DNA of 54,707 nt from Polaromonas sp. (GCF_010365105.1 NZ_JAAFGZ010000001.1:261543-316249); one strand, 5' to 3'. Positions 33,872 through 44,701 are shown, counted from the first letter of the stretch. Notes: generated by a model not told the origin, from the sequence alone. Program-made: numbers and translations.

Positions 33872-34950
33872 AGCTCGAAATCCGGCCCCAGCCGTCGTCG
33901 TTCTGGAGCTATGCCTCGCCGGTGCTGGCGCTGCTGCTGACCGTGGCCATCGGCATTGGCCTGTTCATGGCGCTGGGCAAGGACCCGGTCAAGGGCCTGC
34001 AGGTGTTTTTCTGGGAACCCGTCAGGTCGCCCTATGCGATAGGCGAGTTGCTGGTCAAGGCCACGCCGCTCTTGATCATTGCGCTGGGGCTGGCGGTGTG
34101 CTTTCGCTCCAATGTGTGGAATATCGGCGCCGAAGGCCAGTTCGTCATGGGCGCGCTGGCGGCCGGCGGTGTAGCGCTGCTGGCCGACAAGACCACCGGG
34201 CCGTGGATCGTTCCGGCGATTTTGCTGGCGGGCGTGCTGGGCGGCATGTTTTGGGCGGGCATCACCGCGTTTTTGCGCGACCGCTTCAATGCCAATGAAA
34301 TCCTGGTCAGCCTGATGCTGGTGTATGTGGCCGGCCTGATCCTGAACTACATGGTGTTCGGTCCGTGGAAAGATCCGAACGGCTACAACTTTCCGCAAAC
34401 CCGGACGTTTGACGCCGTCACGCAGATTCCGCGCTTGATGCAGGGCTCGCGCGTGACGATCGGCATCGTGCTGGCGCTGGTCGGCGTGGGCGCGCTGTGG
34501 CTCTACCTGTACCGCACCTATGCCGGCTTTGCGCAGGAGGTCAGCGGCCTGGCGCCTGCTGCCGCGCGCTATGCCGGCTTTTCGTCGCGCCGCGCGCTGT
34601 GGGTGGCGCTGCTGATCTCGGGCGGCGCGGCCGGGCTGGCCGGTGCGCTGGAAGTGGCTGGGCCGATTGGCCAGCTCACGCCTTATGTGCCGGCGGGTTA
34701 CGGCTTTGCCGCCATCATCGTCGCCTTTGTCGGGCGGCTGCATCCGGTCGGCGTGGTGTTTTCGGCCCTGTTGATGAGCATGTTCTATATCGGCGGCGAA
34801 CTCGCGCAGTCGCGCTTGGGCCTGCCCAAGTCGATCACCGGCGTGTTCCAGGGCCTGCTGCTGTTCAACCTGCTGGCCTGCGACACCCTGATTGCCTACC
34901 GCCTGCGGCTGTCCCGGCCGCTTCCCCTTTCTGCCCAAGGAGCCCGCTGA
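33868..34950 (+). CDS. BMP-type nucleoside/purine ABC transporter permease 1
   Basis: A 360-residue permease of the BPD_transp_2 family (as NupB/YufP), with about nine or ten helices. Marks are GIGLFMALGKDPVKGLQVFFW, LGLAVCFRSNVWNIGAEGQFVMGALAAGG (the EGQ element typical of these permeases), and LNYMVFGPWKDPNGYNFPQT. ATG 33868 overlaps the ATPase stop by 4 bases, and its stop overlaps the next start by one base. It forms the channel together with permease 2. Confidence 0.92.
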   Translation: MKLEIRPQPSSFWSYASPVLALLLTVAIGIGLFMALGKDPVKGLQVFFWEPVRSPYAIGELLVKATPLLIIALGLAVCFRSNVWNIGAEGQFVMGALAAGGVALLADKTTGPWIVPAILLAGVLGGMFWAGITAFLRDRFNANEILVSLMLVYVAGLILNYMVFGPWKDPNGYNFPQTRTFDAVTQIPRLMQGSRVTIGIVLALVGVGALWLYLYRTYAGFAQEVSGLAPAAARYAGFSSRRALWVALLISGGAAGLAGALEVAGPIGQLTPYVPAGYGFAAIIVAFVGRLHPVGVVFSALLMSMFYIGGELAQSRLGLPKSITGVFQGLLLFNLLACDTLIAYRLRLSRPLPLSAQGAR

Positions 34951-35870
34951 TGGATTCCACCGCCTTGTTGCTGGCCTCGACGCTGAGCGCCGGCACCGTG
35001 CTGGCGATTGCCTCGCTCGGCCTGCTGATCAACGAGAAAGCCGGCATCGTCAACCTGGGCGCCGAGGGCATGATGCTGTGCGCCGCCATTGCCGGCTTTG
35101 CCACCGTGGTGCACACCGGCAACACCTGGCTGGGGTTTGCTGCCGGCATGGCGGCGGGCGCTGTCCTGGCGGCCCTCTTTGGCGGGCTGGTGATCTGGCT
35201 CAACACCAATCAGTACGCCACCGGGTTGGCGCTGACGCTGTTCGGCAGCGGCTTTTCGGCCTTTGCCGGCATCAACTATGTGCAGGAAAAGCTGCCCGAG
35301 CAAACGCTCTACCCGATTCCCTTCCTGGCCGATATTCCCTTCATCGGCCCGGCGCTGTTCCGCCAGCATCCGATGGTCTACATCGCCATGGCGCTGACCG
35401 CCGCGCTGATCTGGTTTTTGTACCGCACCCGCGCCGGCCTGGTGCTGCGTTCGGTCGGTGAAAGCCCGGAGTCGGCGCATGCGCTGGGCTATCCGGTGCG
35501 GCGCATCCGCCTGGCCGCCGTGGTGGCCGGTGGCGCGCTGTGCGGGCTGGCCGGCGCTTATGTGTCGGTGGTCTACACGCCGCTATGGGTCGAGGGCATG
35601 ATTGCCGGCAAGGGCTGGATTGCACTGGCGCTGACGACGTTTGCCACCTGGCGCCCGGCGCGGGTCTTGCTTGGCGCCTACCTGTTCGGCGGCGTGACGA
35701 TGCTGCAGTTTCACCTGCAGGGGCTGGGCGTGGATGTGCCGCCCCAGTTCCTGTCGATGCTGCCCTACCTGGCAACCATCGTGGTGCTGGTGCTGATTTC
35801 GCGCAATCCGCTGTGGATACGCATCAACATGCCGACCTCCATCGGCAAGCCATTCCACCCGGGCGCCTGA
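34950..35870 (+). CDS. BMP-type nucleoside/purine ABC transporter permease 2
   Basis: A 306-residue permease of the same family (as NupC/YufQ), with INEKAGIVNLGAEGMMLCAAIAGF as the EGM element and AGAYVSVVYTPLWVEGMIAGKGWIALAL near the C-terminus. ATG 34950 shares one base with the stop of permease 1 (TGATG), so the two subunits are likely made in equal amounts. The binding-protein gene follows after 79 bases. Confidence 0.92.
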   Translation: MDSTALLLASTLSAGTVLAIASLGLLINEKAGIVNLGAEGMMLCAAIAGFATVVHTGNTWLGFAAGMAAGAVLAALFGGLVIWLNTNQYATGLALTLFGSGFSAFAGINYVQEKLPEQTLYPIPFLADIPFIGPALFRQHPMVYIAMALTAALIWFLYRTRAGLVLRSVGESPESAHALGYPVRRIRLAAVVAGGALCGLAGAYVSVVYTPLWVEGMIAGKGWIALALTTFATWRPARVLLGAYLFGGVTMLQFHLQGLGVDVPPQFLSMLPYLATIVVLVLISRNPLWIRINMPTSIGKPFHPGA

Positions 35871-35949
35871 GTTTTCCGCATCCGATAATGGGGCTTTCCC
35901 CGCCCGGACGGAACCGATTTTTTTGACCCTTGAATGAAAGCGACATGAC

Positions 35950-37101
35950 ATGACAGACCTGCAAAAACGTTCCCTGCTCAAGCTGGCGGCCCTTTCGGCG
36001 GTGGCTTCGGCGGCCCTGATGGGTTGCGGCAAGAAGGAAGAAGCCGCGCCGGCCCCTGCGCCCGCGCCCGCCGTGGCACCTGCGGCCAAGGCCGAACCGC
36101 TGAAAGTCGCCTTTGCCTATGTCGGCCCTGTCGGCGACGGCGGCTGGACCTTTGCGCATGACAACGGCCGCAAGGCGGTTGAAAAGGAATTCGGCGACAA
36201 GATCGTCACCAGTTTTGTCGAAAAGGTTCCCGAGTCGGCCGATGCCGAGCGCGTCATCCGCGACATGGCCTCTCAAGGCAACAAGTTGATCTTTGGCACC
36301 ACCTTCGGCTACATGGAGCCGATGCTCAAGGTCGCCACCGACCTGAAGGATGTCAAGTTCGAGCATGCCACCGGCTACAAGACCGCGCCCAACCTGCGCA
36401 CCTATGACAGCCGCACCTACGAAGGCGCCTACATGGCCGGCGTGGTGGCGGGCAAGATGAGCAAGACCGGCACGCTGGGCGTGGTCGGCTCGGTGCCCAT
36501 CCCCGAGGTCGTTCGCAACATCAACAGCTTCACGCTGGGCGCGCAGTCGGTCAACCCGGCGATCAAGACCAAGGTGGTCTGGGTCAACGAATGGTTCAAC
36601 CCGCCAAAAGAAACCGAAGCGGCCACGGCCTTGATCAACGGCGGCGCCGACGTGCTGTTCCAGAATACCGACTCGTCGGCCGTGCTGCAGACCGCCGAGA
36701 AGATGGGCAAGCGCGCCTTTGGCTGGGATTCGGACATGACCGCCTATGGCCCGAAAGCCCACCTGGGTTCAGCCGTGATCAACTGGGGTCCGTACTACAT
36801 CAAGTCCGTGGGTGAAGCGCTCAACGGCACCTGGAAGGGTGACGAGCGTGCGTGGTGGGGCGTCAAGGAAGGCGCGATCGACCTGGTGTCCATCGCCGCC
36901 GATGTGCCCGACGAGACGAAAAAACGCATCGACGAAGTCAAGGCCGGCCTGAAGGACGGCAGCTTTTCCATCTGGAAAGGCCCGATCATGGACAACACCG
37001 GCAAGGAATTGCTGGCCAAGGACGTGGTCGCCGACGACAAGTTCCTGGGCGGCCTGAAGACCTACGTCAAGGGCGTCGAAGGCAAGGTTCCAGGCGGCTG
37101 A
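35950..37101 (+). CDS. BMP family purine/nucleoside-binding lipoprotein
   Basis: The substrate-binding component, 383 residues, a lipoprotein with Cys26 in ALMGC and an Ala/Pro linker. The BMP core follows: LKVAFAYVGPVGDGGWTFAHDNGR, FGTTFGYMEPMLKVA, YEGAYMAGVVAGKMSKTG, VPIPEVVRNINSFTLGAQSVNP, ADVLFQNTDSSAVLQTAEK. Homologues in related bacteria are found with purine catabolic genes, so adenine, hypoxanthine or nucleosides are likely ligands. It is last in the ABC operon and is followed by two hairpins, one a clear terminator. A paralogue lies at 42561. Confidence 0.92.
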   Translation: MTDLQKRSLLKLAALSAVASAALMGCGKKEEAAPAPAPAPAVAPAAKAEPLKVAFAYVGPVGDGGWTFAHDNGRKAVEKEFGDKIVTSFVEKVPESADAERVIRDMASQGNKLIFGTTFGYMEPMLKVATDLKDVKFEHATGYKTAPNLRTYDSRTYEGAYMAGVVAGKMSKTGTLGVVGSVPIPEVVRNINSFTLGAQSVNPAIKTKVVWVNEWFNPPKETEAATALINGGADVLFQNTDSSAVLQTAEKMGKRAFGWDSDMTAYGPKAHLGSAVINWGPYYIKSVGEALNGTWKGDERAWWGVKEGAIDLVSIAADVPDETKKRIDEVKAGLKDGSFSIWKGPIMDNTGKELLAKDVVADDKFLGGLKTYVKGVEGKVPGG

Positions 37102-38235
<1,134 letters not shown>

Positions 38236-38314
38236 CACGCAATGGAAAAGTTGAATGCACGGCCTGAGGGCTGCTTTGGCATTTGATGCCTTCCCATCGA
38301 GACGTTAAAAAACC

Positions 38315-40705
38315 ATGCTTGAACCCATAAAACCACAAGAAGAGCTTGCCCGTGTCACGGAATTGCATGATTTATGCGTACTGGACACCGCGCCTGAAGA
38401 ACGCTTCGACCGTCTCACGCGCATTGCCCAGCGGCTGTTCGGTGTGAACATCGCGCTGGTGTCGCTGATTGACCATGACCGGCAGTGGTTCAAGTCACGG
38501 CAGGGGCTCGATGACCTGGAAACGCCCCGGAACATCTCGTTTTGCGGCCATGCCATCCTGAGCGATGCGCCTTTGGTCGTGGAAGATGCAAGCGTTGATC
38601 CACGTTTTGCTGACAACCCGCTGGTCACGGGCCCCCTGGGAATCCGGTTTTATGCCGGCATGCCTTTGCAGGGCCCGAAAGGCTACCGGGTCGGCACCCT
38701 GTGCCTGATTGACCAGAAACCGCGCCCATTCACCCCGGAAGATGCCGCCGCATTGCGCGACTTGGCTGCCGTCGTGTCGGATCAACTGGCCAACAAGGAG
38801 CTGAGCCAGGCCGTCAAGTCGGCCAAAGAGAGCGAATCGCGGCTGCGCCAGATCACCGACACCGTGCCTGCCTTGATTGCCTACCGGGACAGGGACCAGC
38901 GTTTCATCTTTCACAACAAAGCCTATGAAGAGATTCTGGACCTGGATTTTGAGCAGATTCATGGCCGCACGGTGGCCGAACTGATCAGCCCGCAAGCCTA
39001 CGGACCCGTTCATGACAAGGCCGATGAGGTGCTGCGCGGTTGCCCGGTTCGCTTCGAGCGCACCTATGTCAAGCGAAACGGCGAGAACAGGATCTACGAC
39101 ATTCAGTATTTCCCGAGTTATGGCGACGGCGCGGACGCCGCCAACATCATCGGGTTTTTCTCGCTGGGCGCGGACATCACCGAGCTCAAGCGCATCGACC
39201 GCATGAAAACCGAATTCATTTCGACCGTCAGCCATGAACTGCGCACACCCCTGACTTCGATCCGGGGCTCGCTGGGACTGGTTCTGGGCGGCGTGGCCGG
39301 AGAGCTGCCCGAGGCCGCCAAGAGTTTGGTGGACATTGCGAACAAGAACTGCGAGCGCCTGATCCGCCTGATCAACGACATCCTGGACAGCGAAAAAATC
39401 GAGTCCGGCAAGATGCATCTGGAATTGACGGTCGTCAACATGGCGCAACTGGTGCAGCAGGCCATGGCTGCCCATGAAGGCTTCGCCGGCCAGCACGGCG
39501 TGAAGCTGGTGCTGCATGCGCCCGATACCTCGCTTCAGGCAAGCGCCGACAGCGACCGGCTGGTGCAGGTCGTGACCAACCTGTTGTCCAATGCCGTGAA
39601 GTTTTCACCGCCAGACGGCATGGTGACCGTGAACGTGTTGCGGGTCCCACAAGGGGTCCGGGTGGAGGTTGTTGACTGCGGCCCGGGCATTCCTGATGGT
39701 TTTCGCGACCGGATATTCCAGAAGTTCTCGCAGGCCGATGCATCCGACAGCCGGGAAAAAGGCGGCACCGGCCTGGGGCTCAACATTTCACAGGCCCTCG
39801 TCCACAAGATGGGCGGCCAGATCGGCTTTGCCAGCAGTGCTGGCGCGGGTTCGACGTTTTTCTTTGAGTTCCCCGAATGGCGAAACCCGCAACCGGCTGT
39901 GCCGCTGCCGCCCTGCGACGTTCAACCCGTCCCCAGGCGGCCATGCATCCTGATTTGCGAGAGCGATGCGGATGTCGCGCTCCTGATCAGCATGATGCTG
40001 GAAAAAGCGGGGTTCGAGTCGGAAATGGTGCATGGTGCGCCGCAGGCGCTGGAACGCGCCCTGCGCGGCAGCTTCGATGCCCTCACCGTGGACTTGAATC
40101 TCCAGGGTAGCGCGTCCTTCATCAATGCAGTGCGTGGCGATGAACGTACACGCCATCTACCTGTCGTGGCAATTTCTGCCATGCCCGGGGAAGGGCGACT
40201 GCAATTCAATCAAAAACTTCTCACCGTGTCGGACTGGCTTGAAAAACCCATCGACGAAAGCCGGCTGGTGCTAAGCGTGCGCCGGGCCGTGGCGGGTACG
40301 AAGGGCGCAAAGGCGCGCATCCTGCATGTGGAAGACGATCCCGACATCCAGAGCATCGTTGCCGCCGTCGTTCAGGACAGTGCAGAGTTCGAGTTTTCGG
40401 CCACGCTCAGTGACGCCCGTGTCCAGCTGCGCGAGAATTCCTTTGACCTGATCCTGCTGGACCTTGCGCTGGGCGAGGATTCGGGCTGGAGCCTGTTCGA
40501 GGACATCGACAAACTCCAGCCCAGGCCGCCGGTGATCGTGTTTTCTGCCAGCGATGAAGACCCGACGCAACGCAAAAAGGCGGATGCGGTCCTGGTCAAG
40601 TCCAACACGTCCAACACCGAATTGCTCAATGCGATACAGCGCGCCCTCCTGACCCCCGAAAATGCCGGGAATTCAGGGCGCATTCATTTCAAAAATCAGG
40701 ATTGA
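38315..40705 (+). CDS. Hybrid sensor kinase GAF-PAS-HisKA-HATPase-REC-REC
   Basis: A soluble 796-residue hybrid kinase with no transmembrane segment. It has an N-terminal GAF domain (about 20-165; SLIDHDRQWFKSRQGLD, FYAGMPLQGPKGYRVGTLCLID), PAS (about 175-290), HisKA with His307 in TVSHELRTPLTSIRG, HATPase (NLLSNAVKFSPPDG, GTGLGLNIS), REC1 (about 545-660, Asp in DALTVDLNL) and REC2 (about 670-785, VEDDPDIQ and DLILLDLAL). Two tandem receivers suggest a phosphorelay. The stop is two bases before the start of the next gene, a stand-alone receiver. The signal is unknown. Confidence 0.88.
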   Translation: MLEPIKPQEELARVTELHDLCVLDTAPEERFDRLTRIAQRLFGVNIALVSLIDHDRQWFKSRQGLDDLETPRNISFCGHAILSDAPLVVEDASVDPRFADNPLVTGPLGIRFYAGMPLQGPKGYRVGTLCLIDQKPRPFTPEDAAALRDLAAVVSDQLANKELSQAVKSAKESESRLRQITDTVPALIAYRDRDQRFIFHNKAYEEILDLDFEQIHGRTVAELISPQAYGPVHDKADEVLRGCPVRFERTYVKRNGENRIYDIQYFPSYGDGADAANIIGFFSLGADITELKRIDRMKTEFISTVSHELRTPLTSIRGSLGLVLGGVAGELPEAAKSLVDIANKNCERLIRLINDILDSEKIESGKMHLELTVVNMAQLVQQAMAAHEGFAGQHGVKLVLHAPDTSLQASADSDRLVQVVTNLLSNAVKFSPPDGMVTVNVLRVPQGVRVEVVDCGPGIPDGFRDRIFQKFSQADASDSREKGGTGLGLNISQALVHKMGGQIGFASSAGAGSTFFFEFPEWRNPQPAVPLPPCDVQPVPRRPCILICESDADVALLISMMLEKAGFESEMVHGAPQALERALRGSFDALTVDLNLQGSASFINAVRGDERTRHLPVVAISAMPGEGRLQFNQKLLTVSDWLEKPIDESRLVLSVRRAVAGTKGAKARILHVEDDPDIQSIVAAVVQDSAEFEFSATLSDARVQLRENSFDLILLDLALGEDSGWSLFEDIDKLQPRPPVIVFSASDEDPTQRKKADAVLVKSNTSNTELLNAIQRALLTPENAGNSGRIHFKNQD

Positions 40706-40707
40706 CC

Positions 40708-41094
40708 ATGTCCTCACCGCTTTGCCGCATTCTTTATGTTGAAGACCAGCCTGACATCCGCCTGGTGGCCAAGATGGCGCTGGAGGTCGTGGGGAAATTT
40801 ACCGTCGTGGCCTGCGCATCGGGCCAGGAGGCGCTGAGTCTGGCCCCTGACGCCATGGCTGACTTGCTGTTGCTGGACGTGATGATGCCCGGCATGGACG
40901 GCCCCAGCACCTTGCAGGCCTTGCGCCAGTTGCCTGCCACGGCGCATACGCCGGTGATCTTCATGACCGCCAAGGTGCAGGCCGCTGAAGTGGCGCTTTA
41001 CAAGGCCATGGGGGCGCTGGAAGTGATTTCCAAGCCTTTCGACCCGATGAAGCTGTCCGATCAGTTGCGCCAGGTATGGGCGGCGCGCCCCTGA
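40708..41094 (+). CDS. Single-domain response regulator
   Basis: A 128-residue receiver domain with no output domain: [11 protein letters not shown] (acidic pocket), [14 protein letters not shown] (phospho-acceptor Asp), VIFMTAK (Thr) and VISKPFDP (Lys). It is coupled to the hybrid kinase gene, so it most likely takes part in the same relay as a diffusible phosphate shuttle or acts by protein binding. ATG 40708 is used; a TTG two codons earlier is weaker. Confidence 0.9.
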   Translation: MSSPLCRILYVEDQPDIRLVAKMALEVVGKFTVVACASGQEALSLAPDAMADLLLLDVMMPGMDGPSTLQALRQLPATAHTPVIFMTAKVQAAEVALYKAMGALEVISKPFDPMKLSDQLRQVWAARP

Positions 41095-41215
41095 AACCCG
41101 ATCCTGGCGTGATGCCGGGCTGACCTGGAAACAAACAACACCCCTTGGGCTTCGCGCACTTTCCCGGTCCCCGGACTGCCGGACCAAGCGCAATCGAAAA
41201 ATTCAGGCTCCTGGC

Positions 41216-42478
41216 ATGACATCCGCGACAAAAAAACCTACTTCTTCAGTGCCCTCCGGCGCCTGGCCCATCGCTTTGGCCGGGCTGGTATCGCTGGCCG
41301 TTGCCATGGGCATCGGCCGGTTTGCCTTCACGCCCATCCTGCCGATGATGCTCAGCGACGGCGTGGTCGATCTGCCCGGCGCCAGCTGGCTGGCCAGCGC
41401 CAATTACCTGGGCTACATGCTGGGCGCCATTTTCTGCACGCTCCAGCCCTGGATCTGGGCGCGGCTGCGCTGGCTGCCGGCGCTGGCCTTTTCGTCGCTG
41501 GTGCGCGCCGGCCTGCTGGCGACCGGTGCCCTGACGCTGGCCATGGCCTTGTACTTTCCGGCCGCCTGGCCGGTGCTGCGCCTGGCGGCCGGCGTGACCA
41601 GCGCGGTGGTGTTTGTCTACACCTCCGGCTGGTGCCTGTCGCAACTGTCGCGGCTGGGCGTTCCCAGCATGGGCGGCATCATCTATGCCGGCCCTGGCGC
41701 GGGCATTGTCGTCAGCGGCCTGCTGGCCAGCGGCATGGTCGCCCTGCACTGGAAGGCTGCAAGCGGCTGGATGATTCTGGGCGTGCTGGCGTTTGTGCTG
41801 TCAGCCGCCGTGTGGCACATCCTGCGCGGCGGCAGCGAGCACCTGATGGCGCTGGGCCCGCCCGGCCACCAGGCGGCCGGCATGCCCCGCACTGCGGCTG
41901 CAAGCCATGGTCCGTCTGAAATGGCCGTGCTGACGCTGGCCTACAGTCTGGCCGGTTTTGGCTACATCATCACCGCGACTTTCTTGCCGGTGATTGCCAG
42001 AGCAGCGCTGCCCGGTTCGGCCTGGCTGGACCTGTTCTGGCCGATCTTTGGCCTGGGCGTCATGCTCGGCGCGCTGCTGGCCACGCGCCTGCCGCACGCT
42101 GGCGACATGCGCGTGCGCCTGGGCGTGTGTTATGCCGTGCAGGCGCTGGGCATCGGTGCCAGCCTGTGGAGTCCGAGCCTGGCCGGTTTCATCATCGGCA
42201 GCTTGTTGCTGGGCATTCCGTTCACCGCCATCACTTTTTTTGCGCTGCAGGAAGTGCGGCGCCTGCGCCCGGCCACGGCATCAAGTTTCATCGGCTTGCT
42301 GACGGCGGCTTATGGCGTGGGGCAGATTGCCGGTCCGCCGCTGGTGGCGCTGCTGCTCAGGCATTCCGCCACCACAGGCGAGGGCTTCACGCTGTCGCTA
42401 CAGATTGCCGCCAGTGCGCTGCTGGTCGGCGCGGCGCTGTATGCCTGGATGGTGCGTGCTTATCCGGTTCTGAAGTAA
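41216..42478 (+). CDS. YbfB/YjiJ family MFS transporter
   Basis: A 420-residue, 12-helix major facilitator protein. ALAGLVSLAVAMGIGRFAFTPILPMML near the N-terminus, LASANYLGYMLGAIFC and GGIIYAGPGAGIVVSGLLASGMV are typical of the YbfB/YjiJ group, whose substrates are mostly unknown. It stands alone, 121 bases after the receiver gene, and ends 20 bases before a terminator hairpin. Nothing in the sequence gives its substrate. Confidence 0.85.
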   Translation: MTSATKKPTSSVPSGAWPIALAGLVSLAVAMGIGRFAFTPILPMMLSDGVVDLPGASWLASANYLGYMLGAIFCTLQPWIWARLRWLPALAFSSLVRAGLLATGALTLAMALYFPAAWPVLRLAAGVTSAVVFVYTSGWCLSQLSRLGVPSMGGIIYAGPGAGIVVSGLLASGMVALHWKAASGWMILGVLAFVLSAAVWHILRGGSEHLMALGPPGHQAAGMPRTAAASHGPSEMAVLTLAYSLAGFGYIITATFLPVIARAALPGSAWLDLFWPIFGLGVMLGALLATRLPHAGDMRVRLGVCYAVQALGIGASLWSPSLAGFIIGSLLLGIPFTAITFFALQEVRRLRPATASSFIGLLTAAYGVGQIAGPPLVALLLRHSATTGEGFTLSLQIAASALLVGAALYAWMVRAYPVLK

Positions 42479-42497
42479 CACGCTAAAATCGCGGTTT

Positions 42498-42537
42498 CAC
42501 CAGCGTGCTGCCTCGGCGCGCTGGTGTTTTCATTTTT
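42498..42537 (+). terminator. Rho-independent terminator after MFS gene
   Basis: Inverted repeat CACCAGCG / CGCTGGTG (42498-42505 and 42519-42526), directly followed by TTTTCATTTTT. It lies between the MFS gene and the second BMP gene, 24 bases before the latter's start codon, so it ends the upstream transcript or works as a leader hairpin. Confidence 0.75.
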
Positions 42538-42560
42538 CCGGGGCCATGTAGAGGACTACC

Positions 42561-43643
42561 ATGTATAAAAACCTCGCGGCCACGCTCGTGGCCGCCTGTT
42601 TTATTTCTCCCGCTTTCCCGCAATCCGCAGCACCGGCCGCGCCGCCGCTGAAAATCGGTTTTGTCTATGTCGCGCCGGTCACCGACGCCGGCTGGGTACA
42701 CCAGCACGACGAGGCACGCAAGGCCGTCGAGGCGGCGCTGGGTGATCAGGTCAAGACCACGTATGTCGAAAATGTCGCCGAGGGCGCCGACGCCGAACGT
42801 GTGATCCGCGACCTGGCCCGCCAGGGCAACCGGCTGATCTTCACGCCCAGCTTTGGCTACATGGAGCCGACGCTGAAGGTCGCCCGGGACTTTCCGGACG
42901 TGAAATTCGAATCCATCACCGGCTACAAGACCGCGCCCAACGTGGCGGTGGCCAATGCGCGTTATTACGAAGGCCGCTACCTGGCCGGCATTGCCGCCGG
43001 CCGGCTGGCCACGAGCGCCGGCTACATAGCGGGCTTTGCAATTCCCGAGGTGATCCAGGGCATCAATGCCTTCACGCTGGGCATGCGCTCGGTCAATCCG
43101 CAGGCGACGGTCAAGGTGGTCTGGCTCGGTGCCTGGTTCGACCCGCCGCGCGAGCGCGACGCTGCCATGGCGCTGTTCAACCAGGGCGTCGAGGTGATGG
43201 CGTTCCATACCGGTTCGACCGCCGTGATGAGCGCGGCGCAAGAGCGCGGCAAGCTGGCGATTGCCTACCATTCCGACATGCGCCAGGTCGCGCCCGATGC
43301 GCAGGTGCTGGCCGTTACCCACCAGTGGGGCAGCTACTACACGCGCCGCGCCCAGGCCGTGCTGGACGGCAGCTGGAAAAGCGCTGCGCTGTGGGGCGGC
43401 GTGAAGGAAGGCATGATCCGCGTCGACAGTTTTGGCCCCAAGGTGCCCCAAAAAGTGGCCGATGAAGTGCGGGCGCGCCAGCGCGACATTGCCGCCGGCC
43501 GGCTGCATCCGTTCAAGGCACGCACCGCGCTGCTGGACAACCAGGGCCATGAAGTGCTGGCCGCCGGCAAGACAATGAGCGACGAGCAGATACTGAACAT
43601 GAACTTCCTGGTGCAGGGCGTTCAGGGCACGTTGAGCAAATAA
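42561..43643 (+). CDS. Second BMP family substrate-binding protein
   Basis: A 360-residue periplasmic protein with a cleavable signal peptide (LAATLVAACFISPAFPQ) and no lipobox cysteine, unlike its paralogue at 35950. The core is the same: LKIGFVYVAPVTDAGWVHQHDEAR, FTPSFGYMEPTLKVARDFPDVKFESITGYKTAPNV, FAIPEVIQGINAFTLGMRSVNP. No ABC genes are next to it. It starts a tight gene run with queE (18-base gap), queD and guaD. It could use the permeases at 33.9-35.9 kb as an alternative binding protein, or bind a deazapurine or guanine; both are inference. Confidence 0.9.
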   Translation: MYKNLAATLVAACFISPAFPQSAAPAAPPLKIGFVYVAPVTDAGWVHQHDEARKAVEAALGDQVKTTYVENVAEGADAERVIRDLARQGNRLIFTPSFGYMEPTLKVARDFPDVKFESITGYKTAPNVAVANARYYEGRYLAGIAAGRLATSAGYIAGFAIPEVIQGINAFTLGMRSVNPQATVKVVWLGAWFDPPRERDAAMALFNQGVEVMAFHTGSTAVMSAAQERGKLAIAYHSDMRQVAPDAQVLAVTHQWGSYYTRRAQAVLDGSWKSAALWGGVKEGMIRVDSFGPKVPQKVADEVRARQRDIAAGRLHPFKARTALLDNQGHEVLAAGKTMSDEQILNMNFLVQGVQGTLSK

Positions 43644-43661
43644 GCAGTCGGAACGAACACC

Positions 43662-44297
43662 ATGAGCTACCAGATCAAAGAGATTTTCTACACGCTGCAG
43701 GGAGAGGGCAGCCATGCCGGCCGTCCCGCCGTTTTTTGCCGTTTCGCCGGCTGCAACCTGTGGTCGGGTCGTGAGCAGGACCGCGCCAGCGCCATTTGCC
43801 GGTTTTGCGACACCGATTTTGTCGGTACCGACGGCACGCTGGGCGGCAAGTTCAAGAACGCTGTCGCACTGGCTGAGCAGATTCAAGCCCAGTGGCCCGC
43901 CAGCGATAGCGCCTACCGGTTTGTCGTCATGACCGGCGGCGAGCCGCTGCTGCAGGTCGATTCCGCCCTGATCGATGCGCTGCATGCGCGCGGCTTTCTG
44001 ATCGCGGTGGAAACCAACGGCACGATTGCCGTGCCGCCCGGCATTGACTGGATCTGCGTCAGCCCCAAGGCCGGCGCGCCGTGGATTCAGCGCGAAGGCC
44101 ATGAACTGAAGGTCGTCTGGCCGCAGCCGGCGCTTGACTGGGCCGAACTGCAGTCTGCCCGGTTCACGCACCGCTACCTGCAGCCCATGGATAACCCCGA
44201 CCAGCAGCGCAATACCGAGGCCTGCATTGCGCTGTGCCTTGCCCAGCCCGCCTGGCGCCTGAGCCTGCAAACCCACAAGATCACCGGCATCCGATGA
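43662..44297 (+). CDS. queE: 7-carboxy-7-deazaguanine synthase QueE
   Basis: A radical SAM enzyme converting carboxytetrahydropterin to 7-carboxy-7-deazaguanine in preQ0/queuosine synthesis. The 211-residue protein has LQGEGSHAGRPAVFCRFAGCNLW and then CRFCDTDF. The cluster motif is C-x14-C-x2-C (from GCNLW to ICRFC) rather than CxxxCxxC, the form known from Burkholderia QueE. MTGGEPLLQVD and VETNGT follow. The stop overlaps the queD start by 4 bases. Confidence 0.95.
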   Translation: MSYQIKEIFYTLQGEGSHAGRPAVFCRFAGCNLWSGREQDRASAICRFCDTDFVGTDGTLGGKFKNAVALAEQIQAQWPASDSAYRFVVMTGGEPLLQVDSALIDALHARGFLIAVETNGTIAVPPGIDWICVSPKAGAPWIQREGHELKVVWPQPALDWAELQSARFTHRYLQPMDNPDQQRNTEACIALCLAQPAWRLSLQTHKITGIR

Positions 44298-44683
44298 ACG
44301 ATATGTCAACGTCCATGGCCTGCGAGATCAGCCAGGCCTTCTTTTTCGATGCCGCGCACACGCTGGACCGCGCGATTGAAACCGCCAGCAGCAAGCGAAT
44401 CCACGGCCACACCTACAACGCCGAGGTGTTCTTGACCGGCCAGCCCGACCCGGCCACCGGCATGGTGATCGACCTTGGGCTGGTGCGGCGCGAGGTGGCG
44501 CTGCTGCGCGAGCAACTCGATCACCACCTGCTCGACGAAGTGCCGGGCCTGGGGCCGCCGACGCTGGAAAACCTGTGCCAGTTCATCTTTGCCAAACTAC
44601 GGCCGACGCTGCCTGCACTGACCTCGGTACGCGTCTGGCGCGCCTCGATTGGCGATGGCTGCCGGGTCACCGGGCCGCTGTAA
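44294..44683 (+). CDS. queD: 6-carboxytetrahydropterin synthase QueD
   Basis: Makes 6-carboxy-5,6,7,8-tetrahydropterin from dihydroneopterin triphosphate, the step before QueE. The 129-residue protein has FFFDAAHTLD (zinc His), IHGHTYNAEV (zinc His pair), GMVIDLGLVR and LDHHLLDEVPGLGPPTLENLCQFIF, all standard for the family. ATG 44294 sits in the ATGA overlap with queE, so translation is coupled. Other queuosine genes (queC, queF) are not in the window. Confidence 0.95.
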   Translation: MNDMSTSMACEISQAFFFDAAHTLDRAIETASSKRIHGHTYNAEVFLTGQPDPATGMVIDLGLVRREVALLREQLDHHLLDEVPGLGPPTLENLCQFIFAKLRPTLPALTSVRVWRASIGDGCRVTGPL

Positions 44684-44701
44684 TCAGGTAATCTTGGCGC
44701 G

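Noticed and set aside
33502..34938. A 478-codon minus-strand frame opposite the ABC permease
   Set aside because: Antisense shadow of two recognised transporter genes.
42483..44309. A 608-codon minus-strand frame
   Set aside because: It spans the second BMP gene and queE in antisense, both of which are well supported.
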